64,000 nt of DNA from Siderastrea siderea (GCA_964030785.1 OZ034970.1:3415911-3479910), one strand, 5' to 3'; positions 42,837 through 56,700 are shown, numbered from the stretch's first letter. Numbers and translations are program-made. The notes: generated from the sequence alone by a model not told the origin.

Positions 42837-44321
42837 ATGGCAATTTCGCTTGCGTTTCTTATTGTTACGGCAACGAGAGTTTTTATGACTCTCTGCCTCT
42901 TCAAACAGACTGTTCAAGCGACCCGAGCATGGCACAATAACCAAGAATTTTCTGGACATGGCACCATTAACGTCCAAGATGTGTACAAGAGTATAGCATC
43001 AGTGGGAGAGGCTTTGCTTAAAAATGAAAAGGAAAGAATGGTTGGCAAAGACAAACCACACTCTGAAAGTATTGAATCGTCGCAGCCAAACGCTCGAGCG
43101 ACATCAGTGAAACACAGATCTAAAAGAGTTGTGTTTGGGCAAGACAATCGCCGCAAGGTACCGCCAGATTACGTCGAACGGTGTCCCTTTGAAGCGGCAG
43201 TAATGATCTCTACTGGTTGTTCGGGCGTTCTCGTGTCACCAAGGCATGTCTTAACCTCGGCTCATTGCCTTCATAATGGCAGCCATTACGTCGATGGATA
43301 CAGAGAGCTGAGAGTGGGGTTCCTGTTGCGAAATGGCACCACAGAATGGCACGCAATTAGCAGTACCAAGTTGCCCAAGCAGTGGAAGACTGGAAGCGAT
43401 GTTAGCGCCACGATGTACGACTATGCACTGATCAAGCTCGCCAAGAACCATAGTCGCTGTTTTCTGCCTATTTCTCCCAGCAAAACGTTCTTCTATAAGA
43501 CCGCCTGTGCACACAAAGCCATTCATTTCACTGCTTTTGATGAAGATAGGAAGGAGGGGGCCATGTTGTACAGGTAAGACAGTGGAAAAAATCCCAGTTT
43601 GTAAACAGGTAATACCACTAGATCCCTGTCTAAATCGAAAATTGAAGGTTTAAAAAAGGACTATTTTACAGTCCTTGGATTTTTTCTCATCAAATTATTT
43701 TCAGTTGGACGGCACGTAGTCCTAGTACCTTATGCTAATTTACTAATTTTCAACATAATAAACAGTACCTCAGGAAAGTACTGCTCAGCAGACTTTATTT
43801 GAATGATCACACTTAGGATTTAATCCACACACTCGAACGTCAGATATGTTAGGTGTTCAACGCAACAAATAATCAGTAATTTTTCGTTTGTTTTCCTTTT
43901 CAGGACATGTCGCGTTGTAGACCTAACTTCTAACATGTTGTTTCACTGCTGCGATGCTACAAGAGGTTCCTCTGGTGCCGGAGTCTACGAGCTCCATAGA
44001 AAGAGCGGCAACCGCAAGAAATACGAACGCTATGTGATCGGCGTGTTTTCTGGGAATCGTGACATACTCAAAAGAAGATCTCCTAGAGTGACCTGTAATA
44101 ACCGCAACGTTTTCTTTAACTTCTTCAAACGGTCTTACGTGGTAAATTACAACGCTGTTCTCCGTCTGAAAGAGAGTGACGTGTTCCACATTTGCACGTG
44201 GATGAAGCGTCTCGGAGGTGAGGCGTGCAAGAAGGTTATCAAAGAAAGACGACGAAGGCGGCGCCAGTCGAGAAAACGCCGCGACAGGAGCAGGGACCCG
44301 CGGTGTGAGGGCGTGTTTTAG
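42837..44321 (+). CDS. PRSS23: PRSS23-like secreted trypsin-fold serine protease
   Basis: Two exons, 42837-43573 and 43904-44321 (TACAG|GTAAGA to TTTTCAG|GACATG), encode 384 residues. A signal peptide (about residues 1-28) is followed by a propeptide that ends at a furin-type site, RSKR, near residue 100. The mature part has the catalytic His in VLTSAHC, Asp in YDYALIKL and Ser in RGSSGAGVY (second exon), so the triad is complete. ELRVGFL after the His and IGVFSG after the Ser match the PRSS23/PRSS35 family. The G-S/A-S-G form of the Ser motif replaces GDSG, as in that family. Unusually, the C terminus ends in a long Arg-rich tail (RRRRRRQSRKRRDR). The physiological substrate is unknown. A ~110-bp repeat sits in the intron. 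Confidence 0.85.
43757..43845 (+). repeat. ~110-bp dispersed repeat, one unit
   Basis: CTCAGGAAAGTACTGCTCAG, TATTTGAATGATCACACTTA and GGATTTAATCCACACACTCG follow the unit order. It is inside the intron of the protease gene. Confidence 0.75.
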
Positions 44322-45868
44322 GGGTTGTCATGGAAACAAAATGGAGCCGTTTCCTCAGTGACACAATGAGATCTTGCAGCGAGAGAGTTTGACATTAGTT
44401 CGGTCCATTCCACTCGTACGGTGTGACCGGGAAAATGTGGTATAAACAAAGGAACATGCCCGTCTATTGAAATATTTTATCTTGCTTATGAGGAAAAAAA
44501 GCTTAAACTGAGCGAAGTTTACTCTTTATCATCTTGCAAATAGTTTGCATCCTTTTTAACGCAAAGATGGTTCTTTGGTGTTTAGAGACTGGAAAAAATT
44601 TTTTTTAATTAAAATATTAGTCGCATACTAATCAACAATAATATATAGAGGAAGCGCATTAGTACCATTACTGCGCCTTTCAGCGGCGAACGATTTTTTT
44701 TTTTTTTTTTTTGCAGAACGAATTTTTGAAATTCATCTCCGTCATGCCATTGCTTGAAAAACATGTACAGTGACTGAAATGTAACGTTTGGAGTTAAATT
44801 TATCTGTGATAACAATTATCCGAGTTTTTTTTAATCTATGTCCCGAGTTTTTAAAAAAAATATCATGTTGACCAATTTTAGAAATGAAATAGTTATAGTC
44901 ATTTTTCATCAAACAAACGTAGTTGATCATAGCAGATTTTCCGCTGACCTAAAATGTAAGTTTCAAACATTTGATCCTTCATTTTTAAAAAATGAAATAA
45001 AACGTCGACGTTTAGAATTGATTTGTGACGTTTTTGCGTTTTCAAAAAGCAAGACTTGTCTCAAAAACGTGATTCAGATCTCTGCGACTTCACCACAGGA
45101 CACCCACGCGTAAGCCCTGGTGTGGAAAATTCGAATGGAAAATCATAATTTAAACAACCTGATGTTGTCCCTTGCCTTGGTTGATGATCCGTCGCGATTT
45201 GAGCGACTTGACAAAAACTTTCCGTTCGGGATATCCATACAAACGGTTATGTTTTCCAGCGATTTAGCCACTGAGACAATCCTACAATGTTGTCTAATGA
45301 CAGGTATCTTTTGACCCTGGGGCGTTCCCTTAACTCTATATGATGCTGATACAAAAATTAGTCAACATCCCCTTTAACGTTAACAATTCAATTTCGTGCC
45401 ACTTTGATTAAAAATTCATACCACTTTGGGATAAAATGAAATTTAACCACTCCCGAAATTTTAGCTCCCGTTACACGGTGGTTTAACTCTACAGGGAAAG
45501 CACCTGGAGAGCGATGAGATAGGGAAGGGTATATGGTGGATTAATAATTATCTCATTTGGCAAACGATTAAAAAATACCGATCTTCACAGAACTTTCTGC
45601 AAGTTCTATAAAATGGTTAAATTCAAACTTCTCATTCACTTGGAATGAAAACAACAAGTTCGCCTGGCTGTGAAAGTTGAGACTAACAACAGACACAAAC
45701 TGAAGTTCCACTGCTTTATTTCTCGTCACATTACATCAATTTTCAGTGTTTTGTTGATTCCTTGAAGTCGACTTCACGCGTAATATATTCTACGTAAATT
45801 CAGCACCCTGCCGGGCCAACTGTTCAAGAGGTTGGCGATCCCTCCCTCCCTTTATTTGTCAATTACCC

Positions 45869-46010
45869 CAGGGATCTTGATGTCGAATCCCTGGGGTATT
45901 TTTGGCCACCCTCCCCACCCTTCCGAGAAACTTTGAATTCAAAGTTCCCCTCTTTCCAAACATACTAAATAACCCTGGGGGTTCTCGATATTGAATCCTT
46001 GGGGTATTCT
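45869..46010. repeat. Two diverged copies of a CCCCAGGG-type palindrome
   Basis: ACCCCAGGGATCTTGATGTC with GAATCCCTGGGGTATT, and ACCCTGGGGGTTCTCGATAT with GAATCCTTGGGGTATT, are ~100 bp apart. Each is a small palindrome around a GAT-TTGAAT centre. Confidence 0.6.
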
Positions 46011-46909
46011 AAGTAGGAATCGGTATATGTTTACAATTGATCAGGGTACAATTTTCCCTAAATAACACATTTTGTACATTATTCCCCTACCTTATTCTTC
46101 TGACACCCTATTATCAGGGCGACTAACGCAAATATATTTTTTTACAATACGTTATCGGCAAAAATCTAAAATAAAACCAACCAACGCTTACATTCGTTCG
46201 TTGAAATAAATATTCTTTTTTTTTTTTAACGAACACGCTTAATGGTAAATTTTAAAAATTAATATTTGCAAAGAAAGAGATGTTTTCTTCGCCAATTACT
46301 CCTAGTACAATTTTTTAACGCTTTCCTTTAATATTTTTAAGGAAAACTCTCAAGTTAATTACCCTTCATTCACAACAAAACGTGACTAGATTTAATTTGA
46401 GAGATTTCTCGACATGTACAATACGGAAAAAATTAAATCCTTCTACCCTTTCATTTTATATAAATAACAGCATCGAACAACGAAAGATGAAATGGAATTA
46501 GTTAATTTGCTAATTCTTATAAATAACAAATAAACTTGAAGAAAATTTACTTTCTGGTTCACGATACAAAATATTGAATTATTTCTACAAGACTGATGCT
46601 TATACCTAAACCAAAAATGTGAAAAACACCTTCTTAACTTCGTGGTTGCTAGCGTTAATCAAATATTACAGTTTAAGCCTTGCATTTAGGACAATTCATT
46701 CATGTACAAAAGCAAAAAACAATTTGCTATAAATATGCGACAAAAAAATTTGGATCTCGTATAGAGTGCTCTTTGATTGACTGTTGAAAATAATGTGGGT
46801 GTTGAGCCCAGTAATTGGTTGAAAAAACTCGTGAGAAGTGTTTTGACCAACAAGAGCGTGCCAACTGCTTGTCAACCAACCGTGGCGAAACCAAAAGCAA
46901 CTGTGACGT

Positions 46910-47050
46910 GCCTCAGGCGCATTTTCCCGCGCTTCGCAGCGGTTGCATGGTTTCCCGCCCTTAACACGCCGGGTTGCGTGTTTCCCGCTCTTGACACCAG
47001 CTGCTTGTTTCCGCGTTTAAAACCAGTTGGCATGTTTTTGCTTCGAGATC
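46910..47050 (+). repeat. GC-rich degenerate repeat array
   Basis: Units of the form TTTCCCGC-CTTRACACC-G are repeated about four times and end in TTTTTGCTTCGAGATC. They are related to 10273-10615. Confidence 0.5.
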
Positions 47051-47776
47051 TAACTGGTTCATCATGTTTTCTCTGTCAATACTTTGGTTTTGATTTCACG
47101 ACAGTCAACGGAAACCGCTCTATAGCAATCCTTTCACAACTAATTTAAACAATTGAGAAAAATGCCTAACAAATAACTTCAATTGATTTTTCACTTATTA
47201 ATTTAATGCAACCCAAATTCCCCCCACCACCACCCATAACCAGAGATATTTCCACAGCTTGCTTTGAAACACTGGCGAAAACATTCAGAATTAGAACCAA
47301 CCCTTCCAAATATAGCAGGTTCGTCTCGAAGCACGAATAGGTCACCACCTTGGTCGAGAAAGTAATGCTATCTTGTTAGTGAGGCGATTTTCACATTCTC
47401 CAAGGGATCTGGGGATTCAGACGGATTCAGCTTTGAAACCCCCTTCAAGGAGATCCCAATTCCAGAATTTAAGCATAATTCCCTTCTCAGCCAAGACTGG
47501 CGTCTCTTGTTCCCTCGCACGGACAATCAGATGCAAGGATATATATATATATGTCCCCTTCTTCAAAAAGGCCACCGAAATTAAAAATCAATCTCTGGGA
47601 TAAATAAGCTCCATTATTGATAGCTTTGAAAGAGCAGGACTTGTAATTACAACGATGCTATTTCTTTGAGAAAACACGCCAGAAATGCCCTAAATTCAGA
47701 GATAAATATGTTTGAATTTAAACTAAGCTCTTAATTTGCAGCAGCCATTTTGTAGACGGGATCTGTTTCTGCCCGT

Positions 47777-50700
47777 TTATAACAAAACACACTGAGGGTT
47801 TTGTTCATCATCCCCGCGCGAGTTCCTCTCGCGTTTCTCTGCCATCCTAAGCTGTTTGTCCAGCTCCTGCAATTTCTTCCTCTGTTCTTTAATTCTGATC
47901 AACTCGTCCGTTTTACCTTTATCGCTCATTTCCTTCTCCAGTAAATCCGCCATGAGAAACAGTTCCTCGGCAGCTTTGGCCGCGCATCTCTGCTGCCGCA
48001 CGTCCAACTTAGCAAGCTGTCGTTTGTCTTTCTGTACTTTGTCCTTCACCCGGTGCAATATCTCCGAGCGCTGTTCCAGCTCTTGCTCCACGTGCTCTAG
48101 CGTCTCCTTATGCACGGCTTCAAGATCGGATAGCTTCCGCCGTTCTGTTTCTAACATCTGATTAACGCTCGATTTTCGCTTCTCCAGCTCCTGAACAGCC
48201 TCTCCTATCGTCAGCTCCGCTACTTCCTGTTGTTCTTTGTGTTTCTTCTCGAGCTCAAGCAGACGCACTTTCTCTTTCCTGATCAGGCTACGCTCCGCTT
48301 CTCGTTCATTCTCCAACTCTTCCAATTCTTCTTCGTTGAGCGTCTCTTTCTCCGCTTGTTGTAGCGCTTGGCTGTGTTGACGCTCCAATAACGCGATCCT
48401 TCGCCGCTGCTTATAAATCAGCTTCTTCCGCTCTCGCCCTTCGCGGTCTACATCCTCGCATCGTTTCTCAATCTCTTGCTCGTACTCTATCAGCGGCCCT
48501 AGCTCATTCCGCACCAAACTCTCCACCTTCTCCCTAAGCGGCGTAAGAATAAGCTTCTCGCCTTCAAGGTGTTTTTCTAACTTTGTTTTTGTCTCCGTGA
48601 CCATCAGCGTCGCCTTATGAAGCGCTGTTTGATGTTTGTTCAACAGCTCGGTCAAGATTTTCCGTTCCTCTCTGATGTCCTTGATTTCCTCGCGTGTTTC
48701 GAATTCTAAAAGTTCTTTCTTTTTCGTGAAGTCTTCCTCAGTGAGCTCCACTTCCTTGTCTTCGTGTTCCAACTCTTCTAACCTGCAAATGGCAAAAGCA
48801 ACTGATGTTATCCTCACGATTATTTCCATGACATTTTGTGATCATGTCTGCCATGATTCACCTCCCATAGTCACGAAATAACGATGGAAATTTGCGCTTA
48901 ACCCTTTAAACCCTGATATCAGCTTGTATATTCTCCACACTGTTCCCCATACATTTCCTGTGGTACTGATGAGGAGAATCTAACAACCAATACCTTTTCT
49001 ATTTGGTGATCATTTCCTTTATTGTCATGACCTTTATGTTTGATGAAGCAGTGTTATTTTAAGGAGAATTTTGATGCTGGTCACTTCTAGGGGTTAAATT
49101 AGGGTTACAAGGAGTCTAGGAAGTTAATACTAACTTACTGAGATATAAACAAATCATAAACAACGGAAAATCTGCAAATTTACTGGGCCGTTTTATAATT
49201 ATGGGTGAATCACGGTGGGCAAATCGTCCTTGAAAAGCCTAGGTCCACACGCAGCAGTCAAATCGACTGTAAGCTAGTCTCTAGCGAAACAGAGAGGGCA
49301 AGGAGGGGCAAGTTTTCACCTTGAAACTACCGTGTGGCACTAAATTTTTGCGGGTTCCAATTTTTGCGGTTTTTTTCCCGATCCGCAAAAATAAGTTCCC
49401 ACAAAATGAAATTACCGCAAATTTTTTTCCCGCAAAAATTTACTCCACTGTAGAAATTATATACAAAAATACTGATTTGAAGGAGAAAATGCTCGGTGGA
49501 TAATACATCAAGTGGTACCCTATTTATTGTCGATCCAATTTGTAGTGAAAAAAGTGACATCGATTAATCTGCCTAACATTCCCATGTTGTTTTACCTGTA
49601 TTTCGATTGCATGAACTCAAATAAAAAACGAAAATGTTATCAGGTCCATTTGAAAGCGACTTTCAGAAAATCGCAAAAATTAATTCCCAGCAAGAAAAAC
49701 CAGTCTCTTCCAATCGCAAAAATTAGTTCCCACAAAACACAAAAAATCGCCAATCCGCAAAATTAAACTCCCGCAAAAATTTAGTGCCACACGGTAAGCC
49801 TTGAAACAACTCGCCTGCGGTTCGTTGTTTCATTTGAACTTTGAACATTTTATGACGTCACTTTTTTGGTCCATTAGAGTGTAGATCATGACAGAAGAGT
49901 CGATTTGTTAGATATACATGGGCGCGGAAACTTCTAGTTTCAACATGAGTTGAACAGAAGAAAAACATTTCCAAGCAATCAATAACAATTGAGATTTAAG
50001 ATTTTTTGATAAAATTTCTAGACTGCTTACTAGCACCATCTTTCTTCCCCAATTTTTGCTAGCGCGAAAAGATCGCGAGAAGATCGAAGCGGGAACCGTG
50101 AGTCGCTAGTAGCGAGGTCGCAGATCCCCCTACATGAAAACGTTACGGTTTAGCTTAGCAATGTTTAGCAATAATTTAGGACGCGTTAATAATCTTAATT
50201 TGTTAGTCTGTGAAGTGTGATCGTCCGGGTGAGTGTAGTCCTGAGAAGGACTGTTTGTGATGACATGCGACTGACGTTTCGACAACCTGAGAGAAAGTCT
50301 TCATCAGACGTTTCGACTTCCGCTTCTCAGGACTACACTTACCTGCACGATCATACTTTACCGACTTATGACATGACTCCTGGGTTCAAACCATTTACAC
50401 TCTTAATTGAATAACAGAGAAAACAGTTAATAAGCTAGGAGTAAAGGCAGATTTAAGAGCTGCGAAAAACTTAACGAAGGGTAAAAAGATAGCAACAATT
50501 GGCACTTATCGGCATCTAAAAGAATCAAAAGTTGAACGATTAGCCAATTTCTCCTCGTTTTTACCGTTGATTTCCGTTACAGTGTTACATTTGATGTCTT
50601 TCCGCTCGTGAACAAAATCTGAGGAAGATAGGAAGAATGCTCGCAGTGTAGAAAATGTCCCACCGTTGTCTGTCCGAAGATTATCAAACAATTGCGTCCA

Positions 50701-53700
50701 TTTTCCTCCAATTTTCCACGCTAACCAAATATTTCAGAAGATCAGAAGATACTAGATATAGCGAAATCTTTTGATTTGCTCAACCTCTAACAGAAACAAC
50801 AATGTTTAGACGGCGAGTAGTGTCTAATTTTGGCGATGCCGATTGTGGCACGGGCGAAATACTCACACACGCGCGCAAAAATTCGAGGAGACGCGACGCG
50901 AGGGGAGGGCCGAAAGTTAGTCTCCTCGAATTTCGCGCGCGCTTGTGTATTTAGCCCGCCCCACAATCGCCATCGCCAAACTTAGAGACTACTCGTAGTC
51001 TAACAATGTTAGACATTGATATCTTCACTCTTCACAGGGAAGAAATGATCTGTATCTTCGCATGTGTAAAGAAAATATTTTTTCACAGTAGGAACTTAAT
51101 AGAACACAGATGTAAACTCAACTCTTCCTACCTTCTTCTTGCTTCCTCCACCTTCATTCTTGCGGCTCTCCTCTCCATGATCATTTTCTCCTTCTCAATA
51201 AGTGAGGCCTCCTCCATCTCCTCCGCATTCTCCAGCATCTCCCGCACTTCCTTGATCTTGACATACGCCTGATCCTGAGCTCGCTTGTGTTTCGCCTGCA
51301 CCTCCTCCAAGCGGCGCCACTCTCCTTCAATCGCTGACTTCCCGGTTGTCAGGCTGCGGAGTCCTTCTAAAGTCTCCTGCTCCACCCGCCGGACCGAATC
51401 CTTGGCTTGTGATACCTCCTTCTGTGCCTGTTTCCGCTGCTCCTCGTAATCCGCTTCCAGCTGCTTCAGTCGCTCACGGAGCACCTCCAGTTGTGACTTT
51501 TCCGCGGGTTCTGCCCTGGCTGCTGCCTCGGCTGCAGCCTCACTGCGCGCGGCAGCAGCCTCTTGTAGTGTGTCACTACTGGTAGAGGGAGTTAGCGTTC
51601 CCGGTGAAGACGCAGTGCTGCTGCGCTCAGCTGCTGCTCGAGCTTGCTGTTCGGCAACTTCTAATTCTTGTGACTTGGCTTCAATTTCCTGCTGCAGTTT
51701 TGCCACTTCTTCTCGCTGCATTTCAACCTAAGACAATTGAACAGTTTTTCGTCGTTTTAGAATATAAACAAACATAACGTAAATTCCGGAAGCAACGAGA
51801 CGACATATTTACTTTGCTGCTTTTGTATATTAACCCTTCAATCAGACATAATAAAGGAACGTTTGTAAGTATTTCCGATTTCTGTTTGCAAGCGGGAATT
51901 ATTGATTATTAAAGCTTGTTAAGACAACACGTAAAGATTTTCTTCAGGGGCGAAGCTGCCGGATTTTCGGCATTTTTACGAAGGTGTCACATCGTACAAA
52001 TTTCCTGTAACTTGTTCCTCAACTGCTCAACTTGCTGTGTTGCAGTTGCAATCAGCTGTTGGCCACAATCAGTCGTTGCAGACAGTAGAACTAACTTTTC
52101 CTTTCAGCAACCGTTGTTGCATCGTATTTGCATCGATTTTGGCGGTTGCCAGATACGTCACAACAAGTTGCACAAAACATTGAACCGTTACAGTATAGCA
52201 TCGCCTTTAACACAAATGATATTTTACTGTTACTTCTCAGGCTCGGCACCCTAGAATTTAAGGTTAAAGTTCCTTTCGTCCCGTGATAGCCACAAAAAAG
52301 ATAAACTAAGGGAAAGTGTAATGCGCGCTTGTATTGGTATGGTAATGTATGGTAAGGTAAGAAATGGTATGGTATGGTAAGGTACAAGTAATGCGTGCTT
52401 TGTTGTATGGTAAGCTATCATAACGTATGTATTGCATGTATGGCATGGAATGTAAGGTAGCTCGTTACATGACATACCTGTCGACGCTCTCTTTCCCATT
52501 TCTTCTCCAAGTCTTCCTTGATTCTTGACATCTCCTTTTCCTTAACTTGCACCTTCCTCCTGTGTTCTTCTTCTAGCGCCACTAGACGCTGCATCTCAGA
52601 TTCTAGACGCTGTCTTTCTTCATCCTGCTCTTGACGAATTCGCTCCTTCACCTGTGTGGCACAGAACAACGGCGCAGATTAACGCATGGTTTCAATACGA
52701 CTGCCGAGATCGCTGAAAATACTGCACAGCGCGGCTACACACAGCTTTACAATCGCTACTATCATTAACATCAAGGCATGCCATGTTTCCATACAATCGC
52801 TTAGATCGACTGTTGTGCCTTACTTGGACAGCGGTGAAAAACGCTAAAATTGGTCAGCGGTAGTAAACGCGGGCTTTTCGAACATTGCTGCTTTTGTATT
52901 GTCTTTTATTTTCTTTTGCAGCAACCGCAGATATGCCTTTGAAAACGGTCATTCGATCATCTAGGTTGAGGGAACCAAAGCCCTTGTATTTATTGTTTCT
53001 AGCAAGGAATTCAACCAGTTACCTGTTTTATTTCGTCCTCGGCTCGTTGCCGCGCCATCTCTTGCTCTTCTCGTATCTCTTCCAGATACTTCTTTTGCAG
53101 CTCCAGCTGCTGATGGCTCGCGTCCAGCTCCTTTCTTCGCTGAACCTCCTCTGCGCTGCGCACTTCAGAAGCTCTCTGTTGCTGGGATCGGAGGTACTCA
53201 AGTTCACGTCTACAACAATAATGTAATGTGACATTTTAGTGCCTAAAATCAAAATTCAACACAAATCCCAAATTTTATTTTGTAAAATATTGTAATATAA
53301 ATAGTACCACGTAAAAGAACTGCTCAATAGCTTTCATTTGAATGTCACACTTAAGGATTTCATCCACAGACTCAAAAGTTAGAACCACCTTAACTGTCTG
53401 TATAACTAACTATGGAAGTGAAAAGGTTAACACGAAAGAATGGTAATATACGGTATTTCAGCCCAGGCATCGATCTGTTAATTTGGGTTGAGCAATGACT
53501 CAACGTGTAAGCCCAATACGTGAATTTAACATTTAGAATTAGGCACGAGGTTTAACTTTTCTTAATCCCTATCATCATCATACATACTATCCTCGCTATT
53601 TTCCATATATTTCTTATGGTCTAGTTGGGAGAATTCACTTAAACGTCGAGACATTTTATCGCTGATCACTTCCCGTATTCTCATTAACTGTATGTTTGAT

Positions 53701-56700
53701 CAGGTAGTAATATTGTAAGGAGAAATTAGATGATTATCACTATTAGGGACTTAAAGGGTTAATTCTAACTCAACTGAAACCCAAACTCTGGATATATAAT
53801 AACGAGGAAGTGGAAAATTTGTAAGTTACTTGAATAATAAATCCCAAGAATGGTTAGAATAGAATAATAGATGGGCCAATACTTGGACAATTTCACACGC
53901 ACCTCGCCTCCTCAAGTTTGTCCGCAGCTTCTTGTTGTTGAGTTTCAAGACATTTCCTGGAATAAAGAAAAAGAACAAGACAAAGTCAAAACAATTCTAG
54001 AAACAAGTTTTACGTCAAAGGAGGAAAATAAATTAATTCCCGGACAGGATACATGGTGGCAAAACTTTCACTGTCTGGCACAGTTGACGTCCAGCTAAAT
54101 ATTTTCCGTGCGGCCCTCTCCTTCAGGCAACAATTTTATATACTGAATAACGTTATAGTTACCAAGTTTTAGAAAAAAAAAAAAAGCTCACGGGTAACCA
54201 CAGGTAGCCAAAGCTTTATTTAGGACTGGAAATCAATAAAAATTTTATGAAATAAACAGTGTTTCTTTGTTGATATCTTAAGTTTTTTGCTGTTTGGGCC
54301 AATGGTTCGCTCTCCGAGCGACAATATAAGCGTGTTTCTAATTTTTGCTCCCAATTAGTATTATAATATTATGCAAGGTTGCACACCAGTCTGCCATTTC
54401 ACCCGCACAAAAGCATACCTCTTTTCACTAAATGATCTATATTTCTTGAAATGCGCCTATTCCACTCACAATTTCCTCACACCAGAATAAATCCATAGTG
54501 AAGAAACAATTATACTCCAAAAAAGTCCCATCTTTCCCAACATTTGTCACCATAAAACGGCAATATTTCGACCTTCTGGCACAAGAAATCAAATGTCGGT
54601 ATTCGTCCGCCGACCTCTGCGCACAAATATATGCAAATATGCTAATCTAATCTAGCTGTTCTCTTCTTATTGGGCAATTCGCACAATGGCACGGACATGA
54701 CAAAATCTACTGAGCCGGCGTGCGACATTTCATGCGTGAAGCGTGGCTATTTGCGCTTGCTTACCGTTCACACCTCCCAGACAGAGTAGAGCTAATGAAG
54801 GAAGTCTACTTCAGAATAGACTTTTCTATGAATAAAAGCCCAAGCCACAAATTTAAATGCAGCTTTTCTCTCCACTCACCTTTGTTCTTCTATTCTTCGC
54901 GTCTCTTCACGATACTGGCGCTCAAGTTCCAAGCTATAAAATTTAAAAAACGCGGTAAAAACCTCGGTAATGCGTTTTATTGATTTAAGAGAAGGTAGAA
55001 AGCTTCTATACTCACCCCGCGTTGTAGAACATGTAGGACGGCTCTCTCTCGGATTCAGAACCAATGTCCGCCAGATTTTCCATCGATTCATACTAAAAAG
55101 ATTTTAAAAAAGCTTGCTGAGCATCAGGAAGAGCTGCAGAAACGATCATTTTGCTGCAAATGTTTCTTCGCTTGCGTACAAACGCAGGATTTTGTCGCGA
55201 GGCAAAGTTTGCTTTTGAGCAGGAAAAAACTGGAATTCTGGATTTCTTCCGAATCATCTTAATTTGGCAGCAACAGTTGTATGTGTGCTTTAAATTACTG
55301 ATTGCCAAATAATTACAACGCGACCAAAAACTAAGAAACCTTGTGGGAGAGGTCTTTGTAAAGATTTTTCGTATTAGTGAACAGCTTATGTGACTGGATT
55401 TGCAAAAATCTGATATTCAGACGCCGCACCTTTCAAGTGCCGTTCTCAATGGTGCCGCAGATGTGCAACAGTGATAAAGCTTTCGATAATAATGACTTAA
55501 TCAACGTGTCTTCAAGAGGATAGCCAAGAGCTAAACCCTTTCCTAATTAGAGACACTTATCCACAGTTTTTTAAGTCTGTGCAGCAAAAGGTTTGGAGTT
55601 CGCCAAAATTCGTCACGTTATGCAGAAACACACTGTAAATCCGATTCATACGCCAAATTTCTCTGCGCCAAATAGAACCTGCTTTTATTTGATACTGCAT
55701 AGTTGCGTAACGCGTTTGAGTGGTAGCGATGCTATTTTCTCTTTGATAGTAAACACATGAACAACAAATCAACTTACGTATCTCTTTTTCCTGAGTTTAG
55801 CGGCCTCTTGTGGGTGGTTAAACCGCAGCATGTTTGTTTTTCCAAGCAAGATTACATCACCTGCAAAATGAGAAATTCACCAATCGGACTTTGGCTGCTT
55901 TCAAATTGTCAGGTAAAATTAGCAGAAACCCTGGACAACTCTTAACCCAGGGTTTGCGCTAATCCGCTTACAAAAAGCAGGCCAAGGTTTACGAGGTTTG
56001 TTTTAGCTTTAGGTTCAGCTTCAGCGCCGGGTTTACACGAACTGTTTCAGTTTCAGCTTCAGGTTTACACGGATTGTTTCAGCTTGAGCTCCAGGTTTAC
56101 ACGGATTGTTTCATCTTGGAAAATACGTCGTTTATGCTCACCCTGACTGATCCTCTGTGACTTGCCCACAGGGAGCCCATTCACTTGACACATTGCAGCA
56201 ATGGGATGAAGAATCACAGTCCCTTCGATGCTTTCCATAATGCAGTGCTCTGCTTCAATACCAGGCCCTGACAACACTGGAAATGAAAATAGAGGGTATC
56301 GGTCATTGTTGAACCTTCGCGAATGACATCTCTTGCAACTAGGTACATCCTGAAGAGTCCGTTTTTTTGGGAACAGAACAGAACAGAACAGAACAGAACA
56401 ACTTTATTAACGTATCTTGTCTTCTAGCTGGCTAGATGTAGCCTTCTAATCGGGGACACCTAATAGTTAAAATTAAATTAAGTATAAGATTACATTCTCA
56501 AAACTGTCATGGAATTAAAACCAAGAACACCACGGAGACGATATCAAATGATTTTCTCAAAAGGAGAACAACCCACGATAAGTTAAAAAAAATTTTCCAA
56601 GGCAAGAGTGAAAGACTTGAGAAAACCCTGTTGCAATCCACTTTCATCCTGGCCACACACGGCAAGTAAGGCAGGCCTGTGTTAAGGCCTTTGTCACATA

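Larger units (their letters stand above)
44322..47776. other. Intergenic stretch between convergent protease and kinesin genes
   Basis: Should contain both 3' UTRs. T-runs occur at 44693-44713 and 46217-46228. Repeats at 45869-46010 and 46910-47050 are listed separately. I searched the minus strand for a PX-like domain downstream of the kinesin stop and saw none. Confidence 0.4.

Noticed and set aside
44322..47776. A PX-domain exon downstream of the kinesin stop
   Set aside because: No minus-strand frame there shows PX-like motifs, and the CaaX-ending exon has its own stop in a continuous frame.
47856..48161. Plus-strand Ser/Cys-rich ORFs opposite the kinesin coiled coil
   Set aside because: They are complement shadows of Glu/Arg/Lys codons on the true coding strand.
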